Source: Chlorops oryzae
Lineage: Eukaryota > Arthropoda > Insecta > Diptera > Chloropidae
Length of the DNA: 64,000 bases
Assembly: GCA_020466095.1 (NCBI GenBank)
Contig: CM035806.1
Location: forward strand, 127,404,393 to 127,468,392
Reading direction: 5' to 3'
This document shows, one piece after another, positions 1 through 11,696 of the stretch (positions are counted from its first letter, which is position 1; each line of letters begins with the position of its first letter). The position numbers and the translations under genes are program-made. The notes below the pieces were generated by a model that saw only the letters and a program-made list of their open reading frames with translations, was not told the DNA's origin and ran no database searches.

Positions 1-1
1 T

Positions 2-300
2 CTATCGCGCCGGAGCGTTATTATTACCTCTACCACGCGTAGTGGTTGATCTATTTGATAGACTATTACGACCTGTTGCGCTAGTGGTGTTTAAAAGCTC
101 GTCGCAATTTTGACGGCAAACTGGACACGAAGGATTGGTCTGCAGCCATCTTTGCAGGCATGCTTAAATGAAAAGTATGTTTGCAAGGTGTCTCTACCGT
201 TTCTTTCTCGTTTGCTAAGACTATCGCTACAAATCGTGCATTGTGGTAAGCTACCCCCTACAGCTCCTTCGCTTCTTTCTGGGCTTCTAGGCGTGGGCAT
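2..300 (-). pseudogene. RING-H2 finger protein remnant
   Basis: Read on the minus strand, an ATG at 300 opens a frame with CTIC (first zinc pair) near 230-240. The remaining ligands appear in the other two frames: CKHTFH near 165-180, then a third frame with ACLQRWLQTNPSCPVCRQNC and a Gly/Asn/Arg/Thr-rich tail ending at a stop at 2-4. Pieced together, the spacing is that of a C3H2C3 RING-H2 domain, the type that binds E2 enzymes in ubiquitin ligases. Two one-base frame changes close together show that it is broken, or that the assembly has indels here. The protein would be only about 90-95 residues. It could be a TE-carried RING gene or a decayed host gene; nothing nearby decides this. Confidence 0.6.
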
Positions 301-426
301 TTCTAGTGTTTATATATATATATATGCGTTTACTGATATGTTGTGAACTAAAAGGATTCGTTTTGTTTCGGCGAATACGTACCTACGGTTCATTGAGACG
401 TTTGTGGAATATTAAAATTTTGAAGG

Positions 427-428
<2 letters not shown>

Positions 429-470
<42 letters not shown>
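429..470. repeat. Homopolymer run of 42 T
   Basis: Uninterrupted T from 429 to 470. Possible poly(A) tail of a retroposed sequence on the minus strand; no flanking duplication was found by eye. Confidence 0.85.
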
Positions 471-471
<1 letters not shown>

Positions 472-2148
472 AGAATCTAAATATTTAAAAATAATTCAAC
501 TTCAATAAAACAAACTATTGTCACCAAAGCTATATCCGAGCAAGCTCTTATCTTAGATTCAATACTTAACGGTACCCCTACTTCCAAAAGATTTAGGGCG
601 TAAAATCCAGAAAGGTAAAGAATCTATAAATATCCTCGATTAATGTCGGTTAGCCACGTAATTAACGGTCCGATCCTCCGTTTTGAAGTTTGGCTAATCC
701 CGAAATATTATGAGCTTCCAACATTACCTTGAACATTTTTCTAAGGACTATTAAAATTATATGTGGTTCTTATCCACTTCTCTATAGATAAAGAAAAAAA
801 TCCATCATTTAACGTTAATACGAGTGTTTGGTACGAATGCCAAAAAAATTTCATGTGGGCCTTTCTGTAAAATTCATCGAGAATTTCCCTTTCCGGGCCA
901 CACACGTTGGGCGCCATCTTTCTGTAACAAGCCCTTCTCCATCCCATTCCATTCCACGTTGTGGATTGGAAGGCATGGTCTTCACGTCTCGCACCGTACT
1001 CTGCATTTTTGAAGTGCCATTGTCTAGCTCGTCGATGGGTGTGGGTTGGTGCAGATTGTAAAGCGAGGAAGTCAGTTACCGAACGAAAAAAGAAATATTA
1101 AATGCAGAGATTTGTTAGAGTTCTTACGAAATCCAAACGACAGACGAAAACTCACTCGGAATATAGCCCAATGCGCAAACAGGATTCTATTATCATGATG
1201 CAGACTTGCAAAACCTTAACTTTGTACCGGTGGTCGTGGCTGCGATCAGCATTTACTCGATTTAACGGAATTAATATTATAGCCAACGACCAGTAACGTC
1301 CGCCAACGTACCGTGCCGTTCGAGACAGATGGTATCGCTCGACGGTCTTCACCCTCCCTGCCATGATAACGATCCGATGATTTTTACCGTTATCCCTGTA
1401 TGTACGCATTGCCACAAACGTGTCCTTTTAGTTCATTTAAAAAAAATTTAAGTATTCATTTTCACGACGGAATTCATATATGTATTTTATTCATTGGTTT
1501 TTTTTTTTCTTCTAACATTAGATCTTATCCCGGAGTGTCGAGAAAAAAATTTACAATTCGTTGCCGCTATTCACGTTTTCTTATTTTAATGACTCTCAGG
1601 AATAATACATATCAGGAGACATATCTCTCACGAAAAGAAAAACAACGTAAACTATTTTTAAAAGTAAAAAAAATCAGTAGGATTTATATGCTTATAAACG
1701 AAGTGGTTCAATTCATAAGCGACACCATTAGCTATGTGCCTTTCTCTTTTTACTTTTTTTTTTTCTTTTGTTAACTATTTGGAATATCTTCTCTCAGACA
1801 AAAAATAAACTTTTTTTTTCGTAATTAAAAAAAACTATAACTAAAACTATAATTTTCATGCTCGACCAAACGACTAACCCTAAAAGGCGTTTAACACAAT
1901 AATAAAAAGTTCTCATCCTACAATTAGGCAATGTTTTTTTTTCTTACTTTGTTCTTTTTCACTTATCTCGAAACTAAACCAAGGAAATTTATTTCGCTTT
2001 TTATATCTTGGACATCCGTCCAATAGAGTGTAAAATTTCGGCACTAGGTTGGCCTAGCGATCAGTAACGATGGCGAAGATGAAAAGGCATCCTTCGTATG
2101 ACTTTTACTTGCTTTTTAGTTTCGTTTTTTTTTTTTTCTTTAATTGTT

Positions 2149-2150
<2 letters not shown>

Positions 2151-2188
<38 letters not shown>
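2151..2188. repeat. Homopolymer run of 38 T
   Basis: Uninterrupted T-run preceded by several interrupted T-runs (from 2125). Same interpretation as the earlier run. Confidence 0.85.
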
Positions 2189-2189
<1 letters not shown>

Positions 2190-3060
2190 ACGATACTACG
2201 TTAGTGGTTCCAAAAGAAAGTCGTTACGGATCGCTATTCCACCATTATGTCCATATACCAAAAGGTTTCATTGGATATAGCACTTTAATTCGTCACTTTA
2301 CATAAGGAACACAGTGATGCTGCCGCAGTCGATTTCATCAGGCCTGTTGATTTCGCTGCTGGAACATGCTGTCGCTGTAAGCTGTAATGATAAGCTTATG
2401 ATGACGAAATATATTTCCTGCAAGTCGAGTAAGTATTTTAGTTTACGCTTAAAAAAAAGTAGGAAAATTGATTCTATAATTCTACTTATTTTTTTTTCTT
2501 TTACTTTTTTTTTTCTTATTTTCTTTTTGGATTAATTCGGTTTTTTTTTCTTGTTTAATCAAAAAAAAAATTCGAAGGAACCACATCGACCCGATTACAT
2601 GGTCAATGAGTGTGGAATGTCAGGAAGACATGCTCCGGTGGCTTGCAAAAGAGGAGCGTGCGAAACCAGGGATTTTACTTTTAGAGGAGGGCCATAGATC
2701 CACGGTAGTTTTGCGGAAGTCGCGCTCCACTTCTCGTCTTCCAGACCCACTAAGGTTGACTTAGAAACCGCCACTTTTCGGACGGCACCAGATTCACTCC
2801 GTGATTTCTTTGCTTTTCGCAGGCCAAGAGATCCAGCGGGGCGCAGGCCAAGAGTGCCACGGCCAACGTTTCGATTGTCCCTCTCGTGCTCTAGGAGTAG
2901 GCACCCTTGTTTGCCAAATGGAATTCTGGTGGTATTACGGCTCTAACCTCTGAGAAGTTTCCGTATTTCGGGCAAAATCTTGATCTCTACCAAAAATGTT
3001 TGTTATATCTACACATATTCCAAGTGCCTGATGACAAAAATTAATTTTTACCTGATTTTG

Positions 3061-3720
3061 GTCGCCGGATGCCGGGTCCAGGACAGGATATAAAAAATTT
3101 GGTGCTACGAAAATTTAAGTCGACTTCATGCGACCAGCGTCAAATCCAAAAAGAACTATGCATTCCCGGCTCTCTATATTGGCTGCACTGCTGTTTGACA
3201 GAGTGGACCATAGACGAACACACAAGAATGACAGTTGACTTTTCGGTTTGCCTAACTCACTGTCTCCACAATCATTGGAGTGCGTGTAAATCCGAACGCA
3301 ATAAAAAATGTAAAAATGGCAATAAAAAATGTATCGCTTGTCACAGTATATACTAAAAAGTTTAAGCCTGGTCGACTTTAAGATAAATTTCTCTCATTCG
3401 CATTTCTCGTTCAATGTTTCGGTATCTGTAAATAAATGCGCAGCTATTGCTACCTTCGTCAATACATATTAACACAGCGTGATAAATATATTTTCGTGTG
3501 AAAATAAAAATTTTTTAAGATAAATTTTATTCAGCAGCCTTTTAGTAATTTTGAAAAGTATTATAAAAAAAATTTTTTTTTATTCTGAACTTTAAATGTT
3601 TGTAATTTTTGGAAATAGCTTTTTGTTAGCTCTTTTAAAGGATTAAAGATTAATTAAAACGAAAAATAAAACTCAATAGATGAACATTTATTATATTATT
3701 ATAAGATCCAAATATAAGTA
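3061..3720. other. Unassigned AT-rich sequence
   Basis: A 95-codon open frame on the plus strand (3069-3356) shows no motif I recognise. The rest is AT-rich. The 3' terminal region of the neighbouring P-superfamily element probably lies here, but I could not find its terminal inverted repeat. Confidence 0.4.
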
Positions 3721-4038
3721 TTAAGAAGACATTATTTTAAGTTTATGTCCTGAGCTCGCAGATTTGACAATCATCTTTTCAGTGGAGCCACTTACAACTT
3801 TTCGGATCAAAATTAATACAAACGTATCTAAAATAAATTTCTTGTGATCGAAGCATTGATCACTTTCGGAAAACCATGTAATATAGTCATCGGACTTTTC
3901 AGTCGCATATACGCATGCATTCACGATTTTATGTTTTATTTCAGTAACATGAGGTTTGTTGATAAACATATTTTGAAAAACGTTAAGGTGAAGTTTAATG
4001 AGACCAAAAAAATAATCACTGGGAGCTTTAAGTTTCAA
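3721..4038 (-). pseudogene. P-type transposase, extreme C-terminus
   Basis: A 105-codon frame with PSDYFFGLIKLHLNVFQN and, later, FDHKKFILDTFVLILIRK. This matches the end region of P/THAP9 proteins, where a Phe-rich helix precedes a His-containing segment. The overlapping plus-strand frame at 3844-4071 is its antisense shadow. Confidence 0.65.
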
Positions 4039-4396
4039 ATTTGTGTTTATGTATCCGAAATTTTTTTTTAATATTTAAAAATTCAGAGGAGAGTTAAGGT
4101 TTCACAGTTTTTTTTTTATAAGAGAGGCGCATGTATCACAATTATACTTTTTTAAGGACCTTATACAGCAAATATCCTGAAAAGTACCGTAACGCGTTGT
4201 CATTGAGAGTGTTTTGAATGTTTGGTAATGTCGCCTGTAACGACATTTCAACTTCTTCTTCAAAATCTGAACAAAATGACTCTTGATCCCAAGCAGCCTT
4301 TTTCGAGATATTGTTGGTTAGTCATGTCATTAGAATTGGAATTTTTCGGTACAAACTTCTTCAATGACGTTAAACAATAAAGCTTCATGATCAGGC

Positions 4397-4702
4397 TCAC
4401 AGTTTTCCTGAGAGTGTTTTTGAAGTGAGTATTTTCATAGCAAGCATTTTAGACATAATATTGTTGAACTCAAATACGGTCGGATTAGTGTTAGTTGCGC
4501 CTCTAGATCTTACCAGATAAAATAAATTTTCTATGGGGTCCTGGTTGAATTTTGTTGTAGGTATAAAAAATATCTCTGAATTAGTCATCCAAATTCTGTT
4601 TGCCAAACCAAGTATGCCAGATATTGTTTGAATCATGCCTTCAATGCAGAAAACTTTTATTGGATATTTAAGTTTTTCAAAATACATGATCATTTCTTCC
4701 AA
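4397..4702 (-). pseudogene. P-type transposase, C-terminal catalytic part
   Basis: Contains KFNQDPIENLFYLVRSRGA followed by NPTVFEF, a hallmark of P/THAP9 transposases; the Glu in PIENLF corresponds to the last acidic active-site position in this family. Open from 4702 to a stop at 4397. Confidence 0.8.
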
Positions 4703-5091
4703 ATATTTGTGTACATTGTTGTTATTTTGTAAAGAGCATCTGAACGGATCTTGTCATAAACTACATGGCTGTTAAGACAATCAAAGAGTCTATATTTATT
4801 TTTTTCGAAAATATTGCTGTAGCATAAGCACTGCTTTCACAATTTTTGAAGCCGCCACTTTCAACTACCGCTTTTATTGCTGCTGCAACAGAGTGACTGA
4901 AAATTTGCGTCGCATTATTTTACCTTCATTTTTTCGAATGAATTGGGAGAAATGTGTTTTGGCGTTAGCTTAGGGCACAGGCGTGTTGCGTTTTTGGAAT
5001 CAAGTTCGTATAGGGTTTTATAATGTCCCATGAAACAATTCCATCTGGAGTTGTAAGGTCTCGTTTCATTTTATGTTGCGTAGGGACTTAA

Positions 5092-5364
5092 TTAAATGTG
5101 GAACATCATAGAGCGCAAAAACTTCTTGCCATTTACGCAGAAACTGGGATTTTCCATAGACGTAATGAGCTTTTTAAAAGCAGCTCTATTATTTGATCCC
5201 TGATCGCATGTAACCGCCACAACATCTAGGCCTAATGTTTTCGCATGTTTAATATTGCTATCTATTTTTTCTTTTAAGGAATTTGATTTCAATGCAACCG
5301 ACGATACAAAATAGCTCAGTACATATTTCCATTTTTCATATAGTCCTTCTGACCATAAAAACAC
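5092..5364 (-). pseudogene. P-type transposase, RNase H-like catalytic part
   Basis: Residues 48-64 of the frame read GLDVVAVTCDQGSNNRAA, the highly conserved segment of P/THAP9 transposases that contains a catalytic Asp. It is followed by a VNGKK segment typical of the same region. The frame closes at 5092 in a FLRSMMFHI reading that looks frameshifted from the usual 'LYDVPHL' position. Confidence 0.8.
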
Positions 5365-5906
5365 AAACTTGTTGACCTAGCAATAATGTGCTCCCTAACG
5401 CCGTCATGTTCAAAGCCTTGAATTTCGTCTAGGACTGAATTATATTGCAGTCCTCTTTTTATTTTCATTTCATCACACATCAAAAACAGCAGTTTTACTT
5501 TTTGTGCTCATTTTCGAAATTATCTCCTTTAAGTTCTGCAAAAGTTCTGGACGAAATCCCGGCGTTAAGTTTCTTAAAGGGGCCACTTTATCAACATTAC
5601 TTTCGAAGGAAGTTTTAAGTTGAGAACATCTCTCAAATAATTATATGTGCGTGCTGAATAAAATTTATATTTTGTGAAATAACTTTTTCTTCTTCAGTGT
5701 ATTTTCTTTTCTTTTTAGTAACATTTTACAAAATGTCTTAGCTTCAGGAGACATATGTGACATATTGTCAATTGATGAGAAAATGTTTTCTGGCTTGGGA
5801 CGGCGCTTATTACGTCGGAATGCCTTTTCTTTTTCTTTTCTTAAAGCGCTTTAAGATCCCTACATTTTTTCATTAGCTGAAGAGTTTTTGCTTTTCTTTT
5901 CTTTCT

Positions 5907-6167
5907 TTAGAGACGTTTCGTAGTGCATTTTCCTATAATAAGCTTCATTCTGTTCCCGTTTGAGACAATTGGACAAAATGGTGAAGAATTTGAAAGCGAA
6001 TCTTCTACAGGGCAGGATTTCGACAAATTTTTCCAAAGGCTGTTCTTGCCTTCATCTTCAAAAACTAAAAACTCTTCCACATTTGAAAAGTTGTCAATTT
6101 CAAAATTTTCCTTAAAAGAATGTTCGTCAAAGGGTATATTATTTGTCGCAGTCGGTTCAGTTTCCAA
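5907..6167 (-). pseudogene. P-type transposase, linker region
   Basis: Acidic and Ser/Asn-rich segment continuing from the AIPTLN piece, as expected between the DNA-binding and catalytic parts. Just downstream, at 5706-5830, a further segment (SPEAKTFCKMLL) is recognisable in the same direction. Assigned by position more than by motif. Confidence 0.55.
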
Positions 6168-6272
6168 AACTTTACTGCCGTATGAATAATTAGGCGATTT
6201 TGTAAATGACGAAAACGGTTGAATTTCTTCACATTTGCTTCGAAAGTATAGTCCTCTTGAGATGTAACATTG

Positions 6273-6584
6273 TCACGTAGCAATAAAGAGTTTTGGGACA
6301 AATTTAGAGTAGGAATGGCATTCTTCATAGTTTTTTTTTCCCAAGAAATTTACTTGCGAAATGCCTGTCGCATACAAACATTCGAGTTTCACTAAATTTT
6401 CAACAACGTCGCAGTTTTGCAACCATTGTTGTCGGTAAAAAGTGTCTTTAGGAAATTTAAAAAGTCTAACTGGAACGTCTTCGCATCTATATCCCCTTAA
6501 AGAAGTTTTAATGACACACCTCCCTCCACCTCTCCTTTTGACAACTTTTGAACGAAGATTTTCCATATTTGTAAAGAACAGCAA
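6273..6584 (-). pseudogene. P-type transposase, THAP-like N-terminal part
   Basis: The frame starts at 6584 and includes VRLFKFPKDTFYRQQW, which matches the conserved FP...W part of a THAP zinc finger, the DNA-binding domain of P transposases. The expected C-x(2-4)-C pair is incomplete: after CVIKT there is Ser where Cys is expected. The later C-x2-H region is disrupted by frame changes near 6355-6385 (CMRQ...F in another frame). The AIPTLN motif that follows the finger in this family is found in the next frame near 6300. Confidence 0.7.
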
Positions 6585-7270
6585 ATAAAAAAATCAAATT
6601 AGATGTGAATGCCACCTACTATATTTCGGTGGACTCTGGGAATAAAAAATTAAATTTAAAAGAAAAATTTCCAAAAGTTTTTCAATTATAGCGTATGGCA
6701 ATTATGGCGACAAGAGCGTCCGCATTCGTTCACATCTAACACCAGAGTGAAAATTGAACAGTTTTGCTATGCTATTAGCGCCTCTTGCTGACTCACTCAA
6801 ACAAGAGAATGAGAATGAAATGAGAGGAAAAATCAAAGCAAAGCGTAAAAAGAGCGAGTGGGAATCAATCGCCTCGTGACGAAACGACACGAAGTGAGAG
6901 CATGGGATGCGAAGCTGAACTAGTTGAGAGAGTGGGAGCCAATGTTTCGATTTTCGTTGCCGACAAATCGTTCTATGAAAGTTTTTATCAAGTATTACAG
7001 TATGGGGAAAGCCTGTCAAAATGCTATATGGCTCCAAATGGTGTGGTGAAGTTGAGTAAAAATCAGCTGACTGTCAAAAATAAGTCGAAGAATTTGCGAT
7101 TTTTAAACATGCCGTATCTTTATATTTTGACCCTTTTTAAGTAAAATTGAAGTTGCAAACAACAAAGTAGAGATGCTCCTTCATTTTAGAGTACATTTGA
7201 GTATCTGCGACCCCCGCAATTCAGTATTCTATATTGCATTTAAATTGAACGACTTCGTCAGCGATGCACA
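6509..7270. repeat. Tandem duplication, unit 1
   Basis: This 762-bp unit starts at gttttaatgacac and ends at cagcgatgcaca. It includes the first codons of the THAP-like frame and sequence upstream of it. Unit 2 begins directly after it. Confidence 0.9.
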
Positions 7271-7974
7271 GTTTTAATGACACCACCTCCCTCCACTCTC
7301 TTTTTGTCAACTTTTGAACGAAGATTTCCATATTTGTAAAGAACAGCAAATAAAAAAATTCAAATTAAGATGTGAATGCACCTACTATATTTCGGTGGAC
7401 TCTGGGAATAAAAAATTAAATTTAAAAGAAAAATTTCCAAAAGTTTTTCAATTATAGCGTATGGCAATTTATGGCGACAAGAGCGTCCGCATTCGTTCAC
7501 ATCTAACACCAGAGTGAAAATTGAACAGTTTTGCTATGCTATTAGCGCCTCTTGCTGACTCACTCAACAAGAGAATGAGAATGAAATGAGAGGAAAAATC
7601 AAAGCAAAGCGTAAAAAGAGCGAGTGGGAATCAATCGCCTCGTGACGAAACGAACAGAAGTGAGAGCATGGGATGCGAAGCTGAACTAGTTGAGAGAGTG
7701 GGAGCCAATGTTTCGATTTTCGTTGCCGACAAATCGTTCTATGAAAGTTTTTATCAAGTATTACAGTATGGGAAAGCCTGTCAAAATGCTTTATGGCTCC
7801 AAATGGTGTGGTGAAGTTGAGTAAAAATCAGCTGACTGTCAAAAATAAGTCGAAGAATTTGCGATTTTTAAACATGCCGTATCTTTATATTTTGACCCTT
7901 TTTAAGTAAAATTGAAGTTGCAAACAACAAAGTAGAGATGCTCCTTCATTTTAGAGTACATTTGAGTATCTGCG

Positions 7975-8542
7975 ACTACTTGATATCGAATACTTTTAGT
8001 CGATACTGAGTATATTTTGTACTCAATATTTACCACCAAGTATTTTCGCGGTATCGATACTTTAAAGTCAGTATTTATTCATAATATTTTCCTTGTATTA
8101 GTCCTGCAAATTTGAGGGGGTTTTCCCTTTTTCAGGGACTTTTTCGATTTCATTTTGATATGGATTTTTCTTAAGCATTTTCTTAGGAAGGGAAAAGGGA
8201 TTTTTATAAATTATCTAAAGGTAAAACCTGCGCCAAATTATTGGCAGCACTGACAAGAAACAGTAATTCAAAAAGAAATGGCCAAGTCTAAGGTCTGGAT
8301 CCATTTTACGCGCTTGGATTCCACAAGTGCAAAGTGCCGTATTTGTTTTAAAACACTGAAGTCTTTGTGTTACCTGTGTTATGATGTGTAAATACCAAGA
8401 ATCATAAAAATTTACTTAATCTTGAGCAAGTACTACCTAGTATCGATACTTTTGGTTCGGTATTTTAGTGGTATCGATACTTTATCTCGATACATTAAAT
8501 GAGTACTGGTATCGATACTTTAATGGTATCGTTTCAACACTA
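7975..8542. mobile_element. Short hAT derivative, left end missing
   Basis: Related to the element at 24543-25879 and ends with the same terminal repeat gtttcaacacta (8531-8542). It starts about 29 bp inside the family's left end, so the left terminus and one copy of the target duplication are lost. Internally it has repeated ggtatcgatacttt motifs, probable transposase-binding sites, and a BED-finger remnant at 8278-8391. Confidence 0.8.
8278..8391 (+). pseudogene. BED zinc-finger start of a hAT transposase
   Basis: ATG at 8278 opens 37 codons including SKVWIHF...AKCRIC, the beginning of a BED zinc finger (W/F aromatic pair, then C-x2-C) as found at the N-terminus of hAT transposases. A stop follows before the His/Cys half. 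The same fragment survives in the related element near 25620-25720. Remnant of the autonomous parent. Confidence 0.7.
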
Positions 8543-8601
8543 CCCCCGCAATTCAGTATTCAATATTGCATTTAAATTGAACGACTTCGTCAGCGATGCA
8601 C

Positions 8602-9742
8602 AAATACTCTAAGTGCAAAGCTCTTATCGATACTGAACCGAGTACTCAAAAGAGTTCTTAAAACATAATAAAACCAAATAAAAAGCAAGATAATTCGACA
8701 TAAAAGGATTTTATATTTTTAAAATTCATGTTTCAAAATGAAAAAAGTAAGGGTGTTATAGTAAAGAGAACCTGGCCATAGAATACCTGACTCAGATAAA
8801 CAGCTATTAAAATTTTAATCGGAGGCTAAATATAAGCTCAAATTCCTTATTTCATGCAAATATCTCGAAAGATTATGACTTAACAGCAGTTCAGACGATC
8901 TTTGAGGCTGACCTGAGTGCTGGAGGTACCCTTAAAATTCGTCCACTTAAGTAAATTTTTGTAGAGGATGTCAACGATTAAAAAAGAAGTATTTATGTCG
9001 TCTTTGTTTCAAGCGCCATCTGAAATTTGGGTGTAAAATTCAATTTTCGAATAACGCCTTTTGGCGCGGCCACTATTCTATATTTGGAATCTACATTTTA
9101 TGCCCTTAACTAAATCCAAATAAATAATTCCACTAGGTATTTCAAAAAATTTTGGTTTTAGGGCAGCATTTATGAATTTTATAAAAATCCCTACAACGAA
9201 GGGGTACCTTTGAAAATCAGACAGACAGAAAGTCTCATTTCTAAAAGCTAAACGTTCAAATTGTAGTCGGTTACTATTTTCACCATCGATTTGCACTATT
9301 GACTCGTTCCATTTGGCACCATCTGTTGTCCATGGATGCCACACTAACGTCTAAATTAAACAAGACCAAAAACTCGGAAATCAGTTTTTTGTAGTACGTG
9401 AATTTTTCTATTACTAAAAAGAAAATTAAATGTTAAAATAAATTGTACAGTTTAAAATGGTACAAACATTCTTAAAAAAGCTTTATAATATCTGATTTTC
9501 TCTGTTTATAAATGAAAAAAAATCTCGTAAAAAAACTAACTGCTTGTATGTGCCCAATTTCTAGAGACGACAACAATGCCCAAAGAGGCATCGTGGTGGA
9601 TTGCCTGGTATGCCGTGTGGTTGTTGTTGCCTTTGGTGAATTGCCTATTAGCTTTGTTGAATTGCCTATTAGCTCGTTTCTCATACTGTAATACTTGGTT
9701 TTTATCTATATATTGTATGATTAGTGCTAATAGCCACCGCAC
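8602..9742. other. Unassigned AT-rich sequence
   Basis: No recognisable element. A minus-strand 88-codon frame at 9078-9344 begins MWHPWTTDGAKWNE and has no motif known to me. Near 9640-9680 a phrase of about 20 bp, attgcctattagct, occurs twice in tandem. Confidence 0.4.
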
Positions 9743-9750
9743 ATTTAAGC

Positions 9751-10022
9751 CAGGGGTCGGCACGCTAGGAACAATTTTTGCGACAGCTACTCACACGTAT
9801 TGCTTACGCTCTTGTCTCAGTTTGACGGGATCAGCCGAGCATGCAACATCGAGAGCGGGTATGCGGAAATTTATAGCTTTTTCCGTCAGTTTTAGCTCTT
9901 TTATGCTACTTCTAGCTTTTATTTTTAGCTAGTTTCAGCATTTTTTTTGTTTATTTTCGGCTATTTTTAGTAGCCGCTCTGCTCTCACTCACACAATTAC
10001 ATACGCATTTTGCCGACCCCTG
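9751..10022. mobile_element. 272-bp hAT MITE with perfect 8-bp duplication
   Basis: Ends are perfect 12-bp inverted repeats, caggggtcggca and tgccgacccctg. They are flanked by identical 8-bp copies of atttaagc (9743-9750 and 10023-10030), the hallmark of the hAT superfamily. It contains no coding capacity. The perfect duplication suggests a relatively recent insertion. Confidence 0.92.
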
Positions 10023-10442
10023 ATTTAAGCGCTTAGTGAGCGCGAAAGAGACTTTGGAGGCTCTTCATATCTATACTCTTTGTGCTCACTAACACAAATG
10101 CCTTTCCCATTTTGGAGATGCCTCCCTGCAGTTATTCCAACTACTCTCCAACTACTCCCCAACTAGTCACAAAAATACCAGGACTACTCCCTCTTAATTT
10201 GCCAACCAATGCTTTGAACTGTCTTTTTTAACGTTGAGCTGTCATTGGAAAATAACTAGTCACAGTTTTTGCTCATATGAACTAGACCTGGAGTATATAC
10301 AGTTGGGTCAATTTTTGGTCAATTTGTTTTTTTGCACATTTTATGAAAAAAAAAATGATTTTCTCCTCTTTGTTTTGTATTTTTTTTTTCTCTTTTGTTT
10401 TTTTTTAAATCTTTTCTTTTTCACTACTTTTTTAATTTTCTC

Positions 10443-10512
10443 GCCTTGACCGAGCCTCGAACCGCTGATCTCTGGGTTGGTAAGTCAGCGTCTTAACCAT
10501 TACGCTAAACAA
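10443..10512 (-). other. tRNA-like module (A box and B box)
   Basis: On the minus strand, gtttagcgtaatggttaaga resembles a tRNA A box with its D loop, and about 35 nt later ggttcgaggct resembles a B box. No acceptor stem can be drawn, so this is not a functional tRNA gene. It may serve as an internal RNA polymerase III promoter. Confidence 0.6.
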
Positions 10513-10766
10513 GCAAATTTAATGTATTGATCAAAACGCTCATTAGAGTTTTTGGTTGCCGAAGTTTTTGTGGAACGCACGAGTAGAATTTTTACTACAA
10601 AAATTTATTAATTGAAAAATACATATTAAAAAAAAAGATATAATAGAAAAAAAAATACTTAAAAATTTAGCGAAACATTTTTTTATTTCAAAATTAACTA
10701 TTAAATAAAATAAATTAAAATATAAACATAAAAAAAACTTGGTAATAAAAAAAAAATTATTCTCAC

Positions 10767-10850
10767 CCGAGCCAGGGATCGAACCCCAACCCATGAGGTC
10801 GCTGAGCGATAGTCGTAACCGTCCAGCTAACTACCTTTCGGTGGCGCAAC
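10767..10850 (-). other. tRNA-like module (second in element)
   Basis: The minus strand carries ggggttcgatccctggctc, a clear B box, preceded by a region with ggacggttacgactatcg in the position of the D and anticodon arms. It is homologous to the module at 23465-23545. Confidence 0.55.
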
Positions 10851-11051
10851 GATCAGAATGCGAACTTAAAGCAGACAATAACAATTTCTTTTCTACTTCG
10901 CAATCGAAGCACAAAGCGAAAGGAAATCCTGAAACTCACCCCCGTAGATCTCCGTAGATACATAAAATACTGTACATTTTGACTAGTCATATTTCGAGTA
11001 ACCTCAGAGTACTCCTGTTTGGCAAATTGACCTCTTCATTACTGCAGGGCT

Positions 11052-11694
11052 GCTTTAAACCTACATATGAATTAAGCATCCCAGCCGGAAACGTCCCAGT
11101 GAAACAATCAATGATTTCAGCATGACATGGAGCCTCCTGATTATACACCAACTTTCTAATGAAATTAACACACAAGCGGCATTGGCCGTCATAAGAGTAA
11201 ATGTCACGAATTGGTAATTGAGAAGTACTACAATTTTCCTCTTGATATCCTTGGTGAAAAAATTAGTGAATTGGTCCTTTATGAGAAAATTTCCGGCTGG
11301 GTAAGCGACTCTCGACATACAGTTTGTACGTACATATGTTTTCTTAGAAGTCTTTAAAATCTCTTCGTTTGGACGTCGCACAGTGGTTTGAAATTTTTTG
11401 GTAGCGCGAAAAAAATATTTTTTTGACTTTAAAGCTTTCTTTTGGTCTTAATAATTGGGAAAAATATATAAAAAATATTCTGTATAACGTACTCAAGTTA
11501 TTGAGCAAATAATTGCAAAAAATCATAGACTAATAACCATTATTTAAAAACTTTTATAATTTCCAAATTTACACATTATATATGGGAGCAAAAATAAACT
11601 AAATTAGAATTGTATCCAATATTTAAGGGGATGGTATAGTTTAAAAAAAAAATTTTGGAACGTTTTTTCTTCTGAATGTACAACATTTCATGAG
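11052..11694. other. Unassigned AT-rich sequence
   Basis: Two overlapping minus-strand frames (10987-11381) have no recognisable motif. The remainder is AT-rich. Confidence 0.4.
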
Positions 11695-11696
11695 TA

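Larger units (their letters stand above)
301..3060. other. AT-rich non-coding stretch with T-runs
   Basis: No convincing gene. It holds a TA microsatellite near 308-324, a run of 42 T at 429-470 and a run of 38 T at 2151-2188, plus many shorter T-runs. The long T-runs could be the poly(A) tails of minus-strand retroposed copies, but I could not recognise a body sequence next to either. Reading frames at 824-1061, 1400-1774 and 2314-2535 have low-complexity translations. Confidence 0.5.
3721..6584 (-). mobile_element. Decayed P-superfamily DNA transposon
   Basis: Fragments of one P-element/THAP9-type transposase lie in order on the minus strand: THAP-like start (6273-6584), the AIPTLN motif after it (about 6300), a charged linker (5907-6167), an RNase H-like core with VVAVTCDQGSNNRAAF (5092-5364), and the C-terminal part with NQDPIENLF and a later FDHKKFILD segment (3721-4702). 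Frames change repeatedly, so it cannot encode an active enzyme. The order and the motifs together make the superfamily assignment strong. Terminal inverted repeats and the target duplication were not identified. Confidence 0.85.
7271..8601. repeat. Tandem duplication, unit 2 (interrupted)
   Basis: Repeats unit 1 with scattered single-base changes and indels, and is split at about 7974/8543 by a short hAT derivative. Without the insert, unit 2 is about 760 bp, the same length as unit 1. Unit 1 reads straight across the insertion point and so serves as the empty site. Confidence 0.9.
10124..11049. mobile_element. CCC...GGG element with two tRNA-like modules (copy a)
   Basis: Terminal inverted repeats are ccctgcagttat and its near-complement ending ctgcaggg, flanked by the 2-bp repeat ct (10122-10123 and 11050-11051). 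Inside are two tRNA-like modules on the minus strand at 10443-10512 and 10767-10850. It is related throughout its core to the element at 22826-23738, including actagtc motifs near both ends. No coding capacity. Superfamily not assigned. Confidence 0.75.

Noticed and set aside
2227..2535. Host protein-coding exons in the first 3 kb
   Set aside because: Frames are low-complexity translations of T-rich DNA with no motif or splice support.
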